Below are positions 45,792 through 55,014 of a stretch of 64,000 nt of DNA, in pieces. This DNA is from Lachnospiraceae bacterium. Its GTDB lineage: Bacteria; Bacillota; Clostridia; Lachnospirales; Lachnospiraceae. Made by a program: the position numbers and the translations under genes. The notes below the pieces were generated by a model. It had not been told where the DNA came from, ran no database searches, and saw only the letters and a program-made list of their open reading frames with translations. The stretch covers positions 186,001 through 250,000 of the forward strand of contig JAIDFQ010000041.1 of the NCBI GenBank assembly GCA_029054245.1, given 5' to 3'. Every line of letters begins with the position of its first letter. Positions within the stretch are counted from its first letter, which is position 1.

Positions 45792-46709
45792 TTAGAAACG
45801 CACCAGCACTGACACCAGCGGCATTGTCGCCACCGACAAAATTGTGGTAAGCGCCACCCCCTTCGACGCCATCTCATAGTCCCCGTCATACTGCTGTGCC
45901 AGCATCGCCGTCATGCTTCCCACCGGTGTTGCAAGCATCACCATACATACCCCGCAGATCACAGCGTTATCTACAAACTGCCTTACAATCAGCATCCCGA
46001 TTACTGGAACGATAATTAATTTGATAACGGAAAACAAAATCAGTCTTCCATCGGTAAACAGTTTCTTTAAATCTATGGCTGCCAGAGAAGCTCCAATAAC
46101 CATCATACTAAGAGGCGCTGTGAGATTGCTCAGATGCGTGACGGTGGTTTTAAGAAAACCAGGAATCGGTATGCCCGCAAGATAAATCACAATTGTCAAT
46201 ATACAGGCAATCACACCGATATTAAAAACTCTGCCCAGTGAAGAGCTTTTTTCTTTCTCCTCCTTTTTGACCGTTATCGCTGACACTCCATAGGTGTAAA
46301 TCAAAATATTATAGGGAATCATAAAAAGTGCCGCATAGAGCAATGCACCATTTCCATATAAAGCAGATATTACCGGAAATCCCATAAATCCTATATTAGA
46401 AAAGACTGTCATCGCCTTATACGTTCCCATGCTTTTCTTTGGAACCCTAAGAAGGCGCGGCAGCAATTCTGCCAGAATCAAAAGCGCTGCATACATTGCA
46501 AGCATAATTCCTACCGTAAGAATAAGTTCCCTCCCCTGAACCTTCTCTTCCCCCATACATCCTGTCAAAATCAGTGCAGGGTTTGCAATATTGACCACGA
46601 TTGCAGAGAGTTTTTTGCTCACCTCATCTGTGATAATCGCTTTCTTATAACAAAAATATCCGATTCCCATTAAAATGAATAATACAATCATTTGTTGTAA
46701 AAGTAACAT
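45792..46709 (-). CDS. AEC-family transporter (auxin efflux carrier type)
   Basis: About 305 residues, ten TM segments in two halves. Landmarks are MIVLFILMGIGYFCYKKAII near the start, NIGFMGFPVISALYG in the first unwound region, and MLATPVGSMTAMLAQQYDGD in the second. The start at 46709 has AAAGGTGG 8 nt upstream. Members export or import organic anions such as malate. It starts 15 bp after the YlmH-like gene and may be co-transcribed with it. Confidence 0.88.
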   Translation of the reverse strand: MLLLQQMIVLFILMGIGYFCYKKAIITDEVSKKLSAIVVNIANPALILTGCMGEEKVQGRELILTVGIMLAMYAALLILAELLPRLLRVPKKSMGTYKAMTVFSNIGFMGFPVISALYGNGALLYAALFMIPYNILIYTYGVSAITVKKEEKEKSSSLGRVFNIGVIACILTIVIYLAGIPIPGFLKTTVTHLSNLTAPLSMMVIGASLAAIDLKKLFTDGRLILFSVIKLIIVPVIGMLIVRQFVDNAVICGVCMVMLATPVGSMTAMLAQQYDGDYEMASKGVALTTILSVATMPLVSVLVRF

Positions 46710-46723
46710 TTTCTTTTCCACCT

Positions 46724-47482
46724 TTATTTTCCATAATATAAAATGGCAGCGTTCATTTTTCCTTTTTTGCTGATGCTCTGCTGCCCGACATACACAAACT
46801 TTCCGCAACCCCGCGCACTTACCACATCGCTGCTCTTTAGCATCTGACTGTTATTTTCGCAAAGCCTCCCATTGACAAAAACCCTCTTCTGTCTAAAAAG
46901 CTCTATTGCCTCGCTCCGTGACAGCTTGTACACCTTCGCCAGCACACCATCTATCCGTTCTGAAGAAATCTGGATCTTCATTTCATGCTTATCCTGGTCC
47001 GCAAACACCGGCATTTCCTTTGCCCTGCCCGAAAGCACAGAAGTGTGTTTCACCTTCCCCAGATTTTCAATAATAAAATCTGCCATGCTCTCCATACAAA
47101 AAAGATAGCCCACATTGTCTGCAATCAAAATATCTCCCAGCGTACTCCTATCGATTCCCAAATTCATGAGTGCACCAAGAAAATCCCTGTGCGTCAGTGC
47201 ATCGGCAAACTTTGCCGCCAATGGCTTCACTTCAACACAGGTAATCGGAAATGCCTCCTCATACCCAAGTTCCTCCTTGCTCCCGAATCGAATCATCACC
47301 CGCTCGCAGACCTCACTGCCACCCCATATCGTATAGGGAACATATGAGATTTCCTTTTCTACCTCGTAAAAACAAGACAAATCTGCAAGGCTTAGGAAAC
47401 CTGTAAAGGTATATTGATTGTTTTGATAGCTCTTCCGGGCAAGTTCCCGGAAACGCTTTTTTATTAATTCTTCTGTTTCCAT
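46724..47482 (-). CDS. ylmH: YlmH-like S4-domain RNA-binding protein
   Basis: 252 residues: an N-terminal YlmH domain (about 1-170) with FTGFLSLADLSCFYE and THRDFLGALMNLGIDRSTLGD, followed by an S4 RNA-binding domain (about 180-245), ERIDGVLAKVYKLSRSEAIEL. YlmH family proteins (RqcP2) act in ribosome-associated quality control on the 50S subunit and lie near division genes in many Firmicutes. No such division cluster is present here. Confidence 0.85.
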   Translation of the reverse strand: METEELIKKRFRELARKSYQNNQYTFTGFLSLADLSCFYEVEKEISYVPYTIWGGSEVCERVMIRFGSKEELGYEEAFPITCVEVKPLAAKFADALTHRDFLGALMNLGIDRSTLGDILIADNVGYLFCMESMADFIIENLGKVKHTSVLSGRAKEMPVFADQDKHEMKIQISSERIDGVLAKVYKLSRSEAIELFRQKRVFVNGRLCENNSQMLKSSDVVSARGCGKFVYVGQQSISKKGKMNAAILYYGK

Positions 47483-47665
47483 ATTCAGTCACATCCCAAA
47501 ACATCATAACACATATTTCTCGCTTTTGCTTTGTTATTTTTAATATTTTGCACCACAGACAGCAATCCCTGCCTTTGCTGATGCACTTTCCCTTTTGCAA
47601 ATTGTAACCCGCATCAATACACCAAATGCAGAAAAAATGCAACGAAATCATCCCTTTATCACTGG

Positions 47666-47693
47666 TTGTATGTTTCAAATCTGTCGATATAAT
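47666..47693 (+). promoter_or_regulatory. Promoter of the 276-residue coiled-coil gene
   Basis: TTGTAT (47666-47671) and TATAAT (47688-47693) are 16 bp apart, giving a leader of about 137 nt. The rest of the 354-bp gap between ylmH and this gene shows no further feature that I can support. Confidence 0.55.
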
Positions 47694-47836
47694 ATATAAC
47701 TTATAGAAATTGGAAAAGGATTTCCCAACTATGTTCACGGATAGGACTGACTATAAGAATTATTTTACATTCAAATCGATTCTTCTTATACATTTTCGTT
47801 GTAGATCCCTTGAATATAGTGGAATGAGGTGCGCAT

Positions 47837-48667
47837 ATGAGTATGATGATTGGCAGCCGCAGTTCTAATGTAACCAAATATACACTCAAAAAGCCGGACG
47901 GCTCTGTTGCGGGATCTATAACAATCAGAAAACCCGAACAGAAGAAGCTGAAACGTCTGCAGTATAATTTTAAAGAAATATCCACTCTGATTATGCGGAC
48001 AAGAACTTCTTCCAACGCAAGGCAGGTTATGTCAAAGGCATTTATCAAAGTAATGGGGCTTCGCTCAAAATTAAGAACTGGGCAATATGATGACAAAGAA
48101 GTGCAGAGCGCCATCCTGCACGCAGAACAACTGACAAGAGTTGCCCGGAAGCGGATGAAGCATCTGCGTGAGGAAGAAAATGCAAAAAAACACGGAGGTG
48201 TATGCGAGGGTGATTTAGACGAAAAAACACTCGAAATCGATCTGGACGAAGAAGCCCTTGAGGAACTTGAAGACACTGGCATGAGTGAAGAAGAACTTCG
48301 TGAACTTATGCAGGAACTTGAAGAGCAGCTTCAGGAATTAGAACGTGTAATGTCAGATGCCAACGGTCTGGAAGATTTGTCTGATGAACTCATGCCCACG
48401 GAGGAACGCAGTTTGGATCCTGAAGACCTGGAACTCTTGAAAAAGAAACATCGGGCAGAAGAACTTCGCGATATTATGGAAGCCGATATGAAATATCTGA
48501 AAGCCATGTTTGAAAAGCTGGCAAAGGAAAAGCAGGAAGCCTCTTCCCATTCAGGTTCAAATACATCTGACGCCGTTTCACTGGAACTTGGCGGAATGGA
48601 GGTTCCGGTAGAAACTATGGATATTCCAGTCCCTACCTCTGGCGAAAACGTAGATTTAATGGCATAG
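47837..48667 (+). CDS. Hypothetical protein with long acidic coiled coil
   Basis: 276 residues, no signal peptide or TM segment. The N-terminus (1-115) is basic and partly beta (SVAGSITIRKPEQKKLKRL), then KAFIKVMGLRSKLRTGQY. Residues about 125-240 are a highly charged helix (EEELRELMQELEEQLQELER), and the C-terminus is low complexity. The start follows GAGGTG. Not recognised. Another coiled-coil unknown lies at 50745-51332, on the other side of the GH13 gene; a cytoskeletal or scaffold role is possible but unsupported. Confidence 0.75.
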   Translation: MSMMIGSRSSNVTKYTLKKPDGSVAGSITIRKPEQKKLKRLQYNFKEISTLIMRTRTSSNARQVMSKAFIKVMGLRSKLRTGQYDDKEVQSAILHAEQLTRVARKRMKHLREEENAKKHGGVCEGDLDEKTLEIDLDEEALEELEDTGMSEEELRELMQELEEQLQELERVMSDANGLEDLSDELMPTEERSLDPEDLELLKKKHRAEELRDIMEADMKYLKAMFEKLAKEKQEASSHSGSNTSDAVSLELGGMEVPVETMDIPVPTSGENVDLMA

Positions 48668-48678
48668 CATCTACTAAC

Positions 48679-48718
48679 GCCCGTGAATAATTTATTGGGA
48701 AATAAGTTATTCACGGGC
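48679..48718. terminator. Stem-loop between convergent genes
   Basis: GCCCGTGAATAA (48679-48690) pairs with TTATTCACGGGC (48707-48718), 12 bp, loop of 16 nt with some internal pairing. There is no long T-run, so termination would depend on the A/T-rich part of the stem. Confidence 0.55.
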
Positions 48719-48739
48719 ATTGCTCAAAGAGTCTTGCAT

Positions 48740-50635
48740 TTACAACTTTTTAAAATAGTAAAATCCATAAGCCGGGATGTCTACTCCCACCGGATTTTTC
48801 TTTTCTCCCGAAATCAACTCCATATAATCGCCATCCGTCTCGTTGATCCATGCTGTCTTATCAAACTCGCTAAAATTAAATAACCCAATGATTTTTTCTC
48901 CCTCGAAATATCTTCCTATGCAAAGTACAGATTGATCCCATGTTTCAATCGTCCATGTGTCCGCATTCGACACAAATACTTTTTCGCTCTTGCGAATCTG
49001 CTCTAATCTGGCTAATCCCTCAAATATTTTTCCCTCCACGGTGTCTGGATCATCAATATTACGCGCGAGCTCCCAGTTCATGGAACCTCTGTGAATATAT
49101 CTGGAATCAACCGCCTTATTGGGATTTTCTTTGTAAGAATAATCATTGACCTGCGCCACCTCATCTCCGCTGTAAAGCACAGGAATCCCTGACTGCATGA
49201 ACATATAAGCATGCAGCATCAGATCCAGCTTAATAGCTTTTGCCATTGCAACATCATCCTTTTCAAATCCTGCCTTTTCGATACCGCACATGGACGCAGT
49301 CGTTCCGCAGAATCTGGCATCTCCTGTGACAGGATCCGCATTGTAAAGTTCTCCGCGGCTATTGCTTCCCCCTGCATATCCCTGAAAATAATCGTTGAGA
49401 TACTGCTTGTGGGAGCGCTCGCCAATACCCTCCGTCATCAAAGTGCCATAATCCAGCCCCCACCCAATATCATCATGGCAACGAAGATAATTTAGGAACA
49501 CATACTCTTTTGGCAGGGAGTTCACAATATCAAGCTGCTTTTTCAACAACCTTACATCCCTTGTGGCCACCGTATGCCAAGTAGTTGCCATCGTAGTAAC
49601 GTTATAAAGCATATGACATTCCGGTTTTTCCACCGTTCCAAAATAAGGCACTACCTTTTCCGGTTCCATCACCACTTCGCCGAGCAAAAGAATTCCCGGG
49701 CAGACGATTTCGCTTATAATACGCATCATGCGCACAATGGTATGCACCTGCGGAAGGTTCCTACAGGAAGTGTTCATTTCCTTCCATATGTAGGGTACCG
49801 CATCAATACGGATAATATCAATTCCTCTATTGGCAAGATAGAGGAAATTGTACATCATTTCATTAAATACCCTAGGATTTTTATAATTCAGATCCCACTG
49901 ATAGGGATAAAATGTTGTCATCACAAAGTGTCCGGCATCTGCAAGCCATGTAAAATTCCCTGGCGCTGTCGTAGGAAATACCTGCGGTACCGTCTTGTCA
50001 TATAAAGACGGCTCATAGGCATTTTCAAAGAAAAAGTAACGGCTCATGTATTCCCCTTCGCCCTGCCGCGCCTTTTTTGCCCATTCATGATCTTCCGAAG
50101 TGTGATTCATCACAAAATCCATGCAGACATTAATGCCCTTTTTATGACAGGCAGCCGTAAGGCTTTCCAAATCTTCCATGGAACCCAGCTTTTCCTGTAC
50201 CTTCCTAAAATCCGACACTGCATAGCCCCCGTCCGAACGCCCTTCCGGCGTATCTAAAAAAGGCATCAGATGAATGTAGTTAACATTGCATCTCTCAACA
50301 TAGTCCAACCGGGATTCCACGCCCTTCATATTCCCTGCAAAGTTGTCAATATAAAACATCATTCCAAGCATATCATTTAGCTTGTACCAATTCGGATCAC
50401 TCTCCCGCCGCTCATCCAACGCTTTCAATTCCTTATTTCTTGCCTCATAAGACTGGCGCATGTGACCACATAATTCTTCATACATGGCATCATTCCCATA
50501 TAAAGAAGCATACAGCCGGCGAAATTCGTCCTGATGCCTGTCAAACCTCTTTTGAAAAACATCCTCTGCACGTAGGCTCTGTGCTGCCTTTTTTACATTC
50601 TTTTTTACTTTTTTTGCTGCTGATTTCTTCGTCAT
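48740..50635 (-). CDS. Amylosucrase-like glycosidase (GH13 subfamily 4 type)
   Basis: About 631 residues, close to amylosucrase length. An N-terminal helical domain (about 1-90) precedes the barrel: YIHLMPFLDTPEGRSDGGYAVSDF is the subfamily start (first 20 residues cited for location), then DFVMNHTSEDHEWA, IIRIDAVPYIWK with the nucleophile Asp, LLLGEVVMEP with the acid/base Glu, and LRCHDDIGW with the third Asp. Enzymes of this group act on sucrose, either building alpha-1,4-glucan or hydrolysing it. Which activity dominates here is unclear. The start at 50635 is supported by GAGGGTGA. No signal peptide. Confidence 0.85.
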   Translation of the reverse strand: MTKKSAAKKVKKNVKKAAQSLRAEDVFQKRFDRHQDEFRRLYASLYGNDAMYEELCGHMRQSYEARNKELKALDERRESDPNWYKLNDMLGMMFYIDNFAGNMKGVESRLDYVERCNVNYIHLMPFLDTPEGRSDGGYAVSDFRKVQEKLGSMEDLESLTAACHKKGINVCMDFVMNHTSEDHEWAKKARQGEGEYMSRYFFFENAYEPSLYDKTVPQVFPTTAPGNFTWLADAGHFVMTTFYPYQWDLNYKNPRVFNEMMYNFLYLANRGIDIIRIDAVPYIWKEMNTSCRNLPQVHTIVRMMRIISEIVCPGILLLGEVVMEPEKVVPYFGTVEKPECHMLYNVTTMATTWHTVATRDVRLLKKQLDIVNSLPKEYVFLNYLRCHDDIGWGLDYGTLMTEGIGERSHKQYLNDYFQGYAGGSNSRGELYNADPVTGDARFCGTTASMCGIEKAGFEKDDVAMAKAIKLDLMLHAYMFMQSGIPVLYSGDEVAQVNDYSYKENPNKAVDSRYIHRGSMNWELARNIDDPDTVEGKIFEGLARLEQIRKSEKVFVSNADTWTIETWDQSVLCIGRYFEGEKIIGLFNFSEFDKTAWINETDGDYMELISGEKKNPVGVDIPAYGFYYFKKL

Positions 50636-50744
50636 TTTCAAATCACCCTCGACATTCTTATAATCTCCTCCGGCTCTCATGCCTGTAGTCCGAAATATTC
50701 ATCCCGTATCAGCACTATTGATACCCTTTCATAATACCATTTTC

Positions 50745-51332
50745 TCACTCCGCAGGAGCTACAGATGCCATCATCTCAGCAACATCCACCACATCCGGCG
50801 CCCCTGCCGGAGCAGTTCCATTCTCCGCCACTTCCCGCGGATCATCATACTCTTTTTCTTCTTCATCGCCCCAGAGAGAGTCATATTTTTCCCGTTTCTG
50901 ACGCTGCACCATGGCGCCGATGTTCTTTGCTGTCTGATACATCTCAAAACTGAACTCCATCAACTTCTTTTCATCTGACGCGGGCACAATTCCGCCCTTC
51001 ATAATGCGGCGGGCAACCTCCATCATTTTACCCATGTCAGCAGCATATTCTGCTGCCGCATCCGCCTGCTGATCTGCTACCGTTGCATTCCAGTATGCAC
51101 AATACTGATCCGCCAGCTTGCTTAGGTAATCCTGATATTCCGTCTGCTTTTCATCCAATGCATTTAAAGTCAATTCCAAAGTAGCCGCCTGTGAAGCATA
51201 TTCTTCTTGCTTTTCCGGCATATACTTCATCTTAGATTGAATATCCTTCAATTGCTTTGATAAAGCGACCTTCTGCGTCCGATATTCCTTTACCTGTTCT
51301 CTGTAAATTTGCTGCGCTTCTCCAATTTTCAT
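50745..51332 (-). CDS. Hypothetical coiled-coil protein
   Basis: 195 residues, cytoplasmic. Residues 1-100 are a long helix with heptads (AQQIYREQVKEYRTQKVALS, LNALDEKQTEYQDYLSKLAD); 100-150 are helical with MEVARRIMKGGIVPASDEKK; the C-terminus is acidic and Ala/Pro-rich. Not recognised. The start region carries a duplicated AAGGATGTG ribosome binding site (13-bp direct repeat at 51339-51351 and 51360-51372). It lies 110 bp upstream of the GH13 gene on the same strand. Confidence 0.7.
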   Translation of the reverse strand: MKIGEAQQIYREQVKEYRTQKVALSKQLKDIQSKMKYMPEKQEEYASQAATLELTLNALDEKQTEYQDYLSKLADQYCAYWNATVADQQADAAAEYAADMGKMMEVARRIMKGGIVPASDEKKLMEFSFEMYQTAKNIGAMVQRQKREKYDSLWGDEEEKEYDDPREVAENGTAPAGAPDVVDVAEMMASVAPAE

Positions 51333-51522
51333 TTAATCACATCCTTGTATATTTATAAGCACATCCTTGTATCTGTATTGTATATCGACCTGACATATCG
51401 GAAACTCAATACTGCCGCATTATTTCTTATGTAATTTTTCATCTTCCTCAATCACTTCGTAAAGCAATTTTACGTCCGCCGAATGATTCTTTTCTAAATA
51501 ATTTCTAGCAAGACATCCATAT

Positions 51523-51560
51523 AAAAAAGAAATACACCTGCACCTTTTGCATGTGTATCT
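51523..51560 (-). terminator. Terminator after the PH/GRAM-like gene
   Basis: A 12-bp stem with one mismatch (51530-51541 with 51549-51560) and 7-nt loop is followed on the minus strand by CTTTTTT. Confidence 0.75.
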
Positions 51561-51570
51561 CCTTTTTGCT

Positions 51571-51942
51571 TTAAAGAGCCACGCCGGACTGTTTGGAAAG
51601 ATACTCCATCCATTTCTTTCTTCCCATCAAGGATAGCTTATGTTTCTTATTCTTTTCCTTTTTCTCATCAAACACGGTCACTTTGACACCTGTCGGAATA
51701 AATGGACCCACAAAACACTTTTTGATTTCCTTGATATTTCGGTAAGGCAGAACAGCAGTCGTACCACCAAATCCGCTTATAAAAATCAACGATTCATTGG
51801 TAAAAAAATATCTGCCTCTGTTTTGCCCAAAGGAATAGTAATCGCCTTTTACATATTCCACGATAAAATCCCCTTCCTTCATCAATTCTGTTTGCTTTAG
51901 TACTTCTTCCCATTCCTGTTTCTCTTTTTCACTTAAGCTCAT
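51571..51942 (-). CDS. Small PH/GRAM-like protein
   Basis: 123 residues. It reads like a single PH-type domain: YVKGDYYSFGQNRGRYFFTNESLIFISGF gives alternating strands (about 30-58), then AVLPYRNIKEIKKC and VKVTVFDEKKEKNKKHKLSL, ending in a helix with KKWMEYLSKQ. AGGAGG precedes the start. The family match is by pattern only, and its function is unknown. Confidence 0.65.
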   Translation of the reverse strand: MSLSEKEKQEWEEVLKQTELMKEGDFIVEYVKGDYYSFGQNRGRYFFTNESLIFISGFGGTTAVLPYRNIKEIKKCFVGPFIPTGVKVTVFDEKKEKNKKHKLSLMGRKKWMEYLSKQSGVAL

Positions 51943-51972
51943 ATCTCACCCTCCTATAAATGAAATTATATC

Positions 51973-52545
51973 CTAAGTATTATTTTTTAACAACACAAAA
52001 TAATCCCCATAAGCCTTTCCATCATGCCCTATCAGCTTTTCGGAAGAGGATGCAAACCCCAGCTCTTTTGCCGCCAGTTTTCGCAAGGAAGCAAACAAAG
52101 GTATCTTCGTTGCAATCATCTGACAGTCAAACAACTCAAATGCTGGCTGTGTGATAAGGGATAATATTTCAACTATCGCTTCCCTGCTCTCATAGTCACT
52201 TCTAAGATCCAGTCTCAGGATACCACAATCATTGAAATAGTCGTCTGCATGACGATTGAACAGCTCAATTGTTCCAACCACATGCCATGCATTTTTGTCA
52301 ATAACCGACCAGCGCACAAACCCCTTTCTCTCATATTCTTCCAGCCATGCTTTGATTGCCCCCTGTACATGCTCTAAAAGCGTCATGTGGAAATCATCCC
52401 CTCCGCAGTTATCACTGTTGAAAAAGGGCAACGCCTTTTCATCAGAATACACCAGTAGAAGATCAGATGCATCCTGAGCACCGATCAACCTTATAAGATA
52501 GTTCTCATTTTCAAATACAGGACATGATTCATACGGACTTGTCAT
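51973..52545 (-). CDS. GNAT-family N-acetyltransferase
   Basis: 190 residues of the RimJ/RimL-like Acetyltransf_3 type: YLIRLIGAQDASDLLLVY at the start, WSVIDKNAWHVVGTIELFNR in the middle, ILRLDLRSDYESREAIVEILSL in the acetyl-CoA region (cited in part), and KLAAKELGF near the end. The start has GGAGG. The substrate is unknown. Confidence 0.8.
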   Translation of the reverse strand: MTSPYESCPVFENENYLIRLIGAQDASDLLLVYSDEKALPFFNSDNCGGDDFHMTLLEHVQGAIKAWLEEYERKGFVRWSVIDKNAWHVVGTIELFNRHADDYFNDCGILRLDLRSDYESREAIVEILSLITQPAFELFDCQMIATKIPLFASLRKLAAKELGFASSSEKLIGHDGKAYGDYFVLLKNNT

Positions 52546-52603
52546 TATAATACCTCCAGCTCTTTTTTCAGCAGTATATCACGACAAATGCGACAACAGC
52601 ATG

Positions 52604-53518
52604 TCATAGTTTTTTATATAAAGAAACGATTTTCTCTGCCGCATCCAACAATCGGCTGCGTATTTCTTCCGGTGCAATGATCTCCGCCTCATCTCCCAAT
52701 GATAAAAGATTCCCCATCCAAAACTGTTCATTTTCCACTATTGTCGCCTTTATCAGCGCACCGCCATCTGAAAGTTCCTGTATAATCGTACCCTTCAGAT
52801 ATTCCACGATTCTCATTTTTGCCGCTTTTGTGCATTTAATCAATATCTCAGTATAGATACGGGTATCTGACTGATCCATCCTTTTTAAAATATCCTCTGC
52901 GGATGCATGTTCCCTTACAAAGGCTATATCCGTTATTTTCAAATTGCGCATCCGCACTAATTTATAGGTGCGGTAATCACTTTTCACTTTGGAATAAGCA
53001 AGAAGATACCATGCATACCATCTGTATATGACCGCAATCGGTTCCACATTGTGTATGCGGGTCTCATTATTATTATTCGTGTATAGAAACTCCACCGTAT
53101 GCTTTATGGCCACTGCCGACTGTAAAAGTTGCAAAACTTGTGAATCTCCCTCTTGCAAAACAGAAAAATCCAACACAATACCACAGTCATCCGGCTTCGA
53201 TACACGGGCAATCTTTTCCAATGTATGTTTTACCTTTGGGTTCATAGTAGCCGAAGCAAACCCCCTAAGGGCTGTCAGAATGTGGCTATAATCATTTGCC
53301 GTTGCGTATTGTTTATCTAACATAAACCGGTCAGATATCTCATAACCGCCTGCTGCCCCGGCAATCGAGATAACCGGAATTCCAGCAAGACATAAAGAAT
53401 CCATATCCCGCTGTATCGTCCGCAGCGACACTTCAAAATGCTTTGCTAATTCACTTGCGCTTGTTCTTCCATGATTCAATAAATACACCGTGATAGCATA
53501 GAGTCGTTCCGTTTTCAT
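52604..53518 (-). CDS. YafY-type HTH/WYL transcriptional regulator
   Basis: 304 residues. N-terminal winged HTH (LLNHGRTSASELAKHFEVS, RTIQRDMDSL), about residues 10-55, then a linker and a WYL domain (about 140-210; EPIAVIYRWYAWYLLAYS and YRTYKLVRMRNLKITD) and a WCX-type C-terminal part. WYL proteins sense ligands such as nucleotides or single-stranded DNA. It begins 8 bp after pepT, so it is probably in the same transcript. Confidence 0.9.
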   Translation of the reverse strand: MKTERLYAITVYLLNHGRTSASELAKHFEVSLRTIQRDMDSLCLAGIPVISIAGAAGGYEISDRFMLDKQYATANDYSHILTALRGFASATMNPKVKHTLEKIARVSKPDDCGIVLDFSVLQEGDSQVLQLLQSAVAIKHTVEFLYTNNNNETRIHNVEPIAVIYRWYAWYLLAYSKVKSDYRTYKLVRMRNLKITDIAFVREHASAEDILKRMDQSDTRIYTEILIKCTKAAKMRIVEYLKGTIIQELSDGGALIKATIVENEQFWMGNLLSLGDEAEIIAPEEIRSRLLDAAEKIVSLYKKL

Positions 53519-53525
53519 TGTTGCG

Positions 53526-54755
53526 TCATTCCCTATACTTTCCTGCTATTCTGACCAACAGTTCCACAATCATTTCCATATCATCCGCACAGGCATATTC
53601 AAACCGTCCGTGGAAGTTCGCTCCTCCCGTACAGAGATTCGGACAGGGAAGTCCCATAAAAGAAAGCCGCGCTCCGTCCGTTCCTCCCCTTATCGGAACC
53701 ACCACCGGTGAAATTTCAAGCTCCTTCATCGCCTCTTTTGCATTTTCCACCAAGTGCATGTGTTTCTCTATAATCTCTTTCATATTATAGTATGAATCCG
53801 TTAAGTAGATTTCAACGGTTCTTTCTCCGTATTTCCTGTTTAAAAATTCACCAACCTGCCTGAAAAGAGCTTTTTTCTTTTCAAATTTTTCCCTGTCATG
53901 ATCCCTGATGATATATTCCGCTTCTGCCTCTTCCACTGTACCACTTAGCCGGTCCAAGTGGTAAAACCCTTCATATCCGCAGGTGTACATAGGATTTTCT
54001 GCAATGGGAAGCATGGAGTGAAACTCTTGCACCATTAAAATGGCATTGCGCATTTTATCCTTTGCCTCTCCCGGATGCACACTCCTGCCATGTACAACGA
54101 CCTTTGCCCCCGCTGCGTTGAAATTCTCATATTCCAGTTCGCCCAGCCTTCCGCCGTCTACCGTATAGGCATAATCCGCACCAAAAAGTTCCACATCAAA
54201 GTGATCTGCACCAGCTCCCACCTCTTCGTCTGGCGTAAATCCGATCCGAATCCTGCCATGTTCAATTTCAGGATGTTTCAACAGATGTTCTGCCATCGCC
54301 ATAATCTCTGCAACTCCGGCTTTGTCATCCGCCCCCAGCAGCGTCGTCCCATCTGTCACAATCAACCTTTTCCCTTTATAGGAAGCAAGCTCGGGAAAGT
54401 CCGCCACCTTCATCACAATCTGCTTTTCCTCATTCAACACCAGATCATTTCCATCATAGTTTTCCACTATTCTAGGCTTTACCCCTGCCCCCGTCACCGC
54501 TGGAGAGGTATCCATGTGCGCAATAAAACCCAGAACCGGCGCCTCCTTGCATCCATCAGAAGCCGGTATCGATGCATATACATAACAGTGTTCCTCATCA
54601 TATGTGATATCTTCCGCCCCCATCTCCTTAAGCTGTCTTACCAACACCCTAGCAAGATCATGCTGTTTTGAAGTGGAGGGCACAACCGTACTCTCCTCCG
54701 ATGACTGGGTATCCAATTTTACATATTCCAGAAAATTTTCTATTACTCTTTTCAT
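53526..54755 (-). CDS. pepT: Peptidase T (tripeptide aminopeptidase)
   Basis: 409 residues, M20B metallopeptidase. Dinuclear zinc ligands and catalytic residues are in [11 protein letters not shown] (His, Asp), [15 protein letters not shown] (bridging Asp), [15 protein letters not shown] (Glu pair), [10 protein letters not shown] (Asp) and [11 protein letters not shown] (His). It removes the N-terminal residue from tripeptides in the cytoplasm. The start MKRVIENF at 54755 has TAGGAG at good spacing. Confidence 0.95.
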   Translation of the reverse strand: MKRVIENFLEYVKLDTQSSEESTVVPSTSKQHDLARVLVRQLKEMGAEDITYDEEHCYVYASIPASDGCKEAPVLGFIAHMDTSPAVTGAGVKPRIVENYDGNDLVLNEEKQIVMKVADFPELASYKGKRLIVTDGTTLLGADDKAGVAEIMAMAEHLLKHPEIEHGRIRIGFTPDEEVGAGADHFDVELFGADYAYTVDGGRLGELEYENFNAAGAKVVVHGRSVHPGEAKDKMRNAILMVQEFHSMLPIAENPMYTCGYEGFYHLDRLSGTVEEAEAEYIIRDHDREKFEKKKALFRQVGEFLNRKYGERTVEIYLTDSYYNMKEIIEKHMHLVENAKEAMKELEISPVVVPIRGGTDGARLSFMGLPCPNLCTGGANFHGRFEYACADDMEMIVELLVRIAGKYRE

Positions 54756-55014
54756 ATCCCATTCTCCTATGCTTTCAACATTGTCTGCCTTTCTTCTATC
54801 ATAAGTCAATATCCACCTTTAGGTTTCATTATACACATGCCCCTTATCTTCTGTCAAAAATAGCATCTTATCACCCCTTCACTTGTAATAAGAGGATACC
54901 GGGATTTTATTTGTAACGCTTCGGCACAAATTCTTGGCTTGTACCGCTTTTCATACAATGATAAAATAAAAGCAGCAGTAAATGCATCATCTTTTAAAGA
55001 GTGAGGAAAATACC

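Noticed and set aside
51420..51522. Coding-like tail (LARNYLEKNHSAD, YEVIEEDEKLHKK) on the minus strand
   Set aside because: No start codon or ribosome binding site fits, and the upstream part runs through the terminator of the neighbouring gene. It may be a gene fossil, but the evidence is too thin to list as a feature.
54075..54671. Open frame of 198 codons on the plus strand
   Set aside because: Antisense to pepT, whose zinc ligands are all present.
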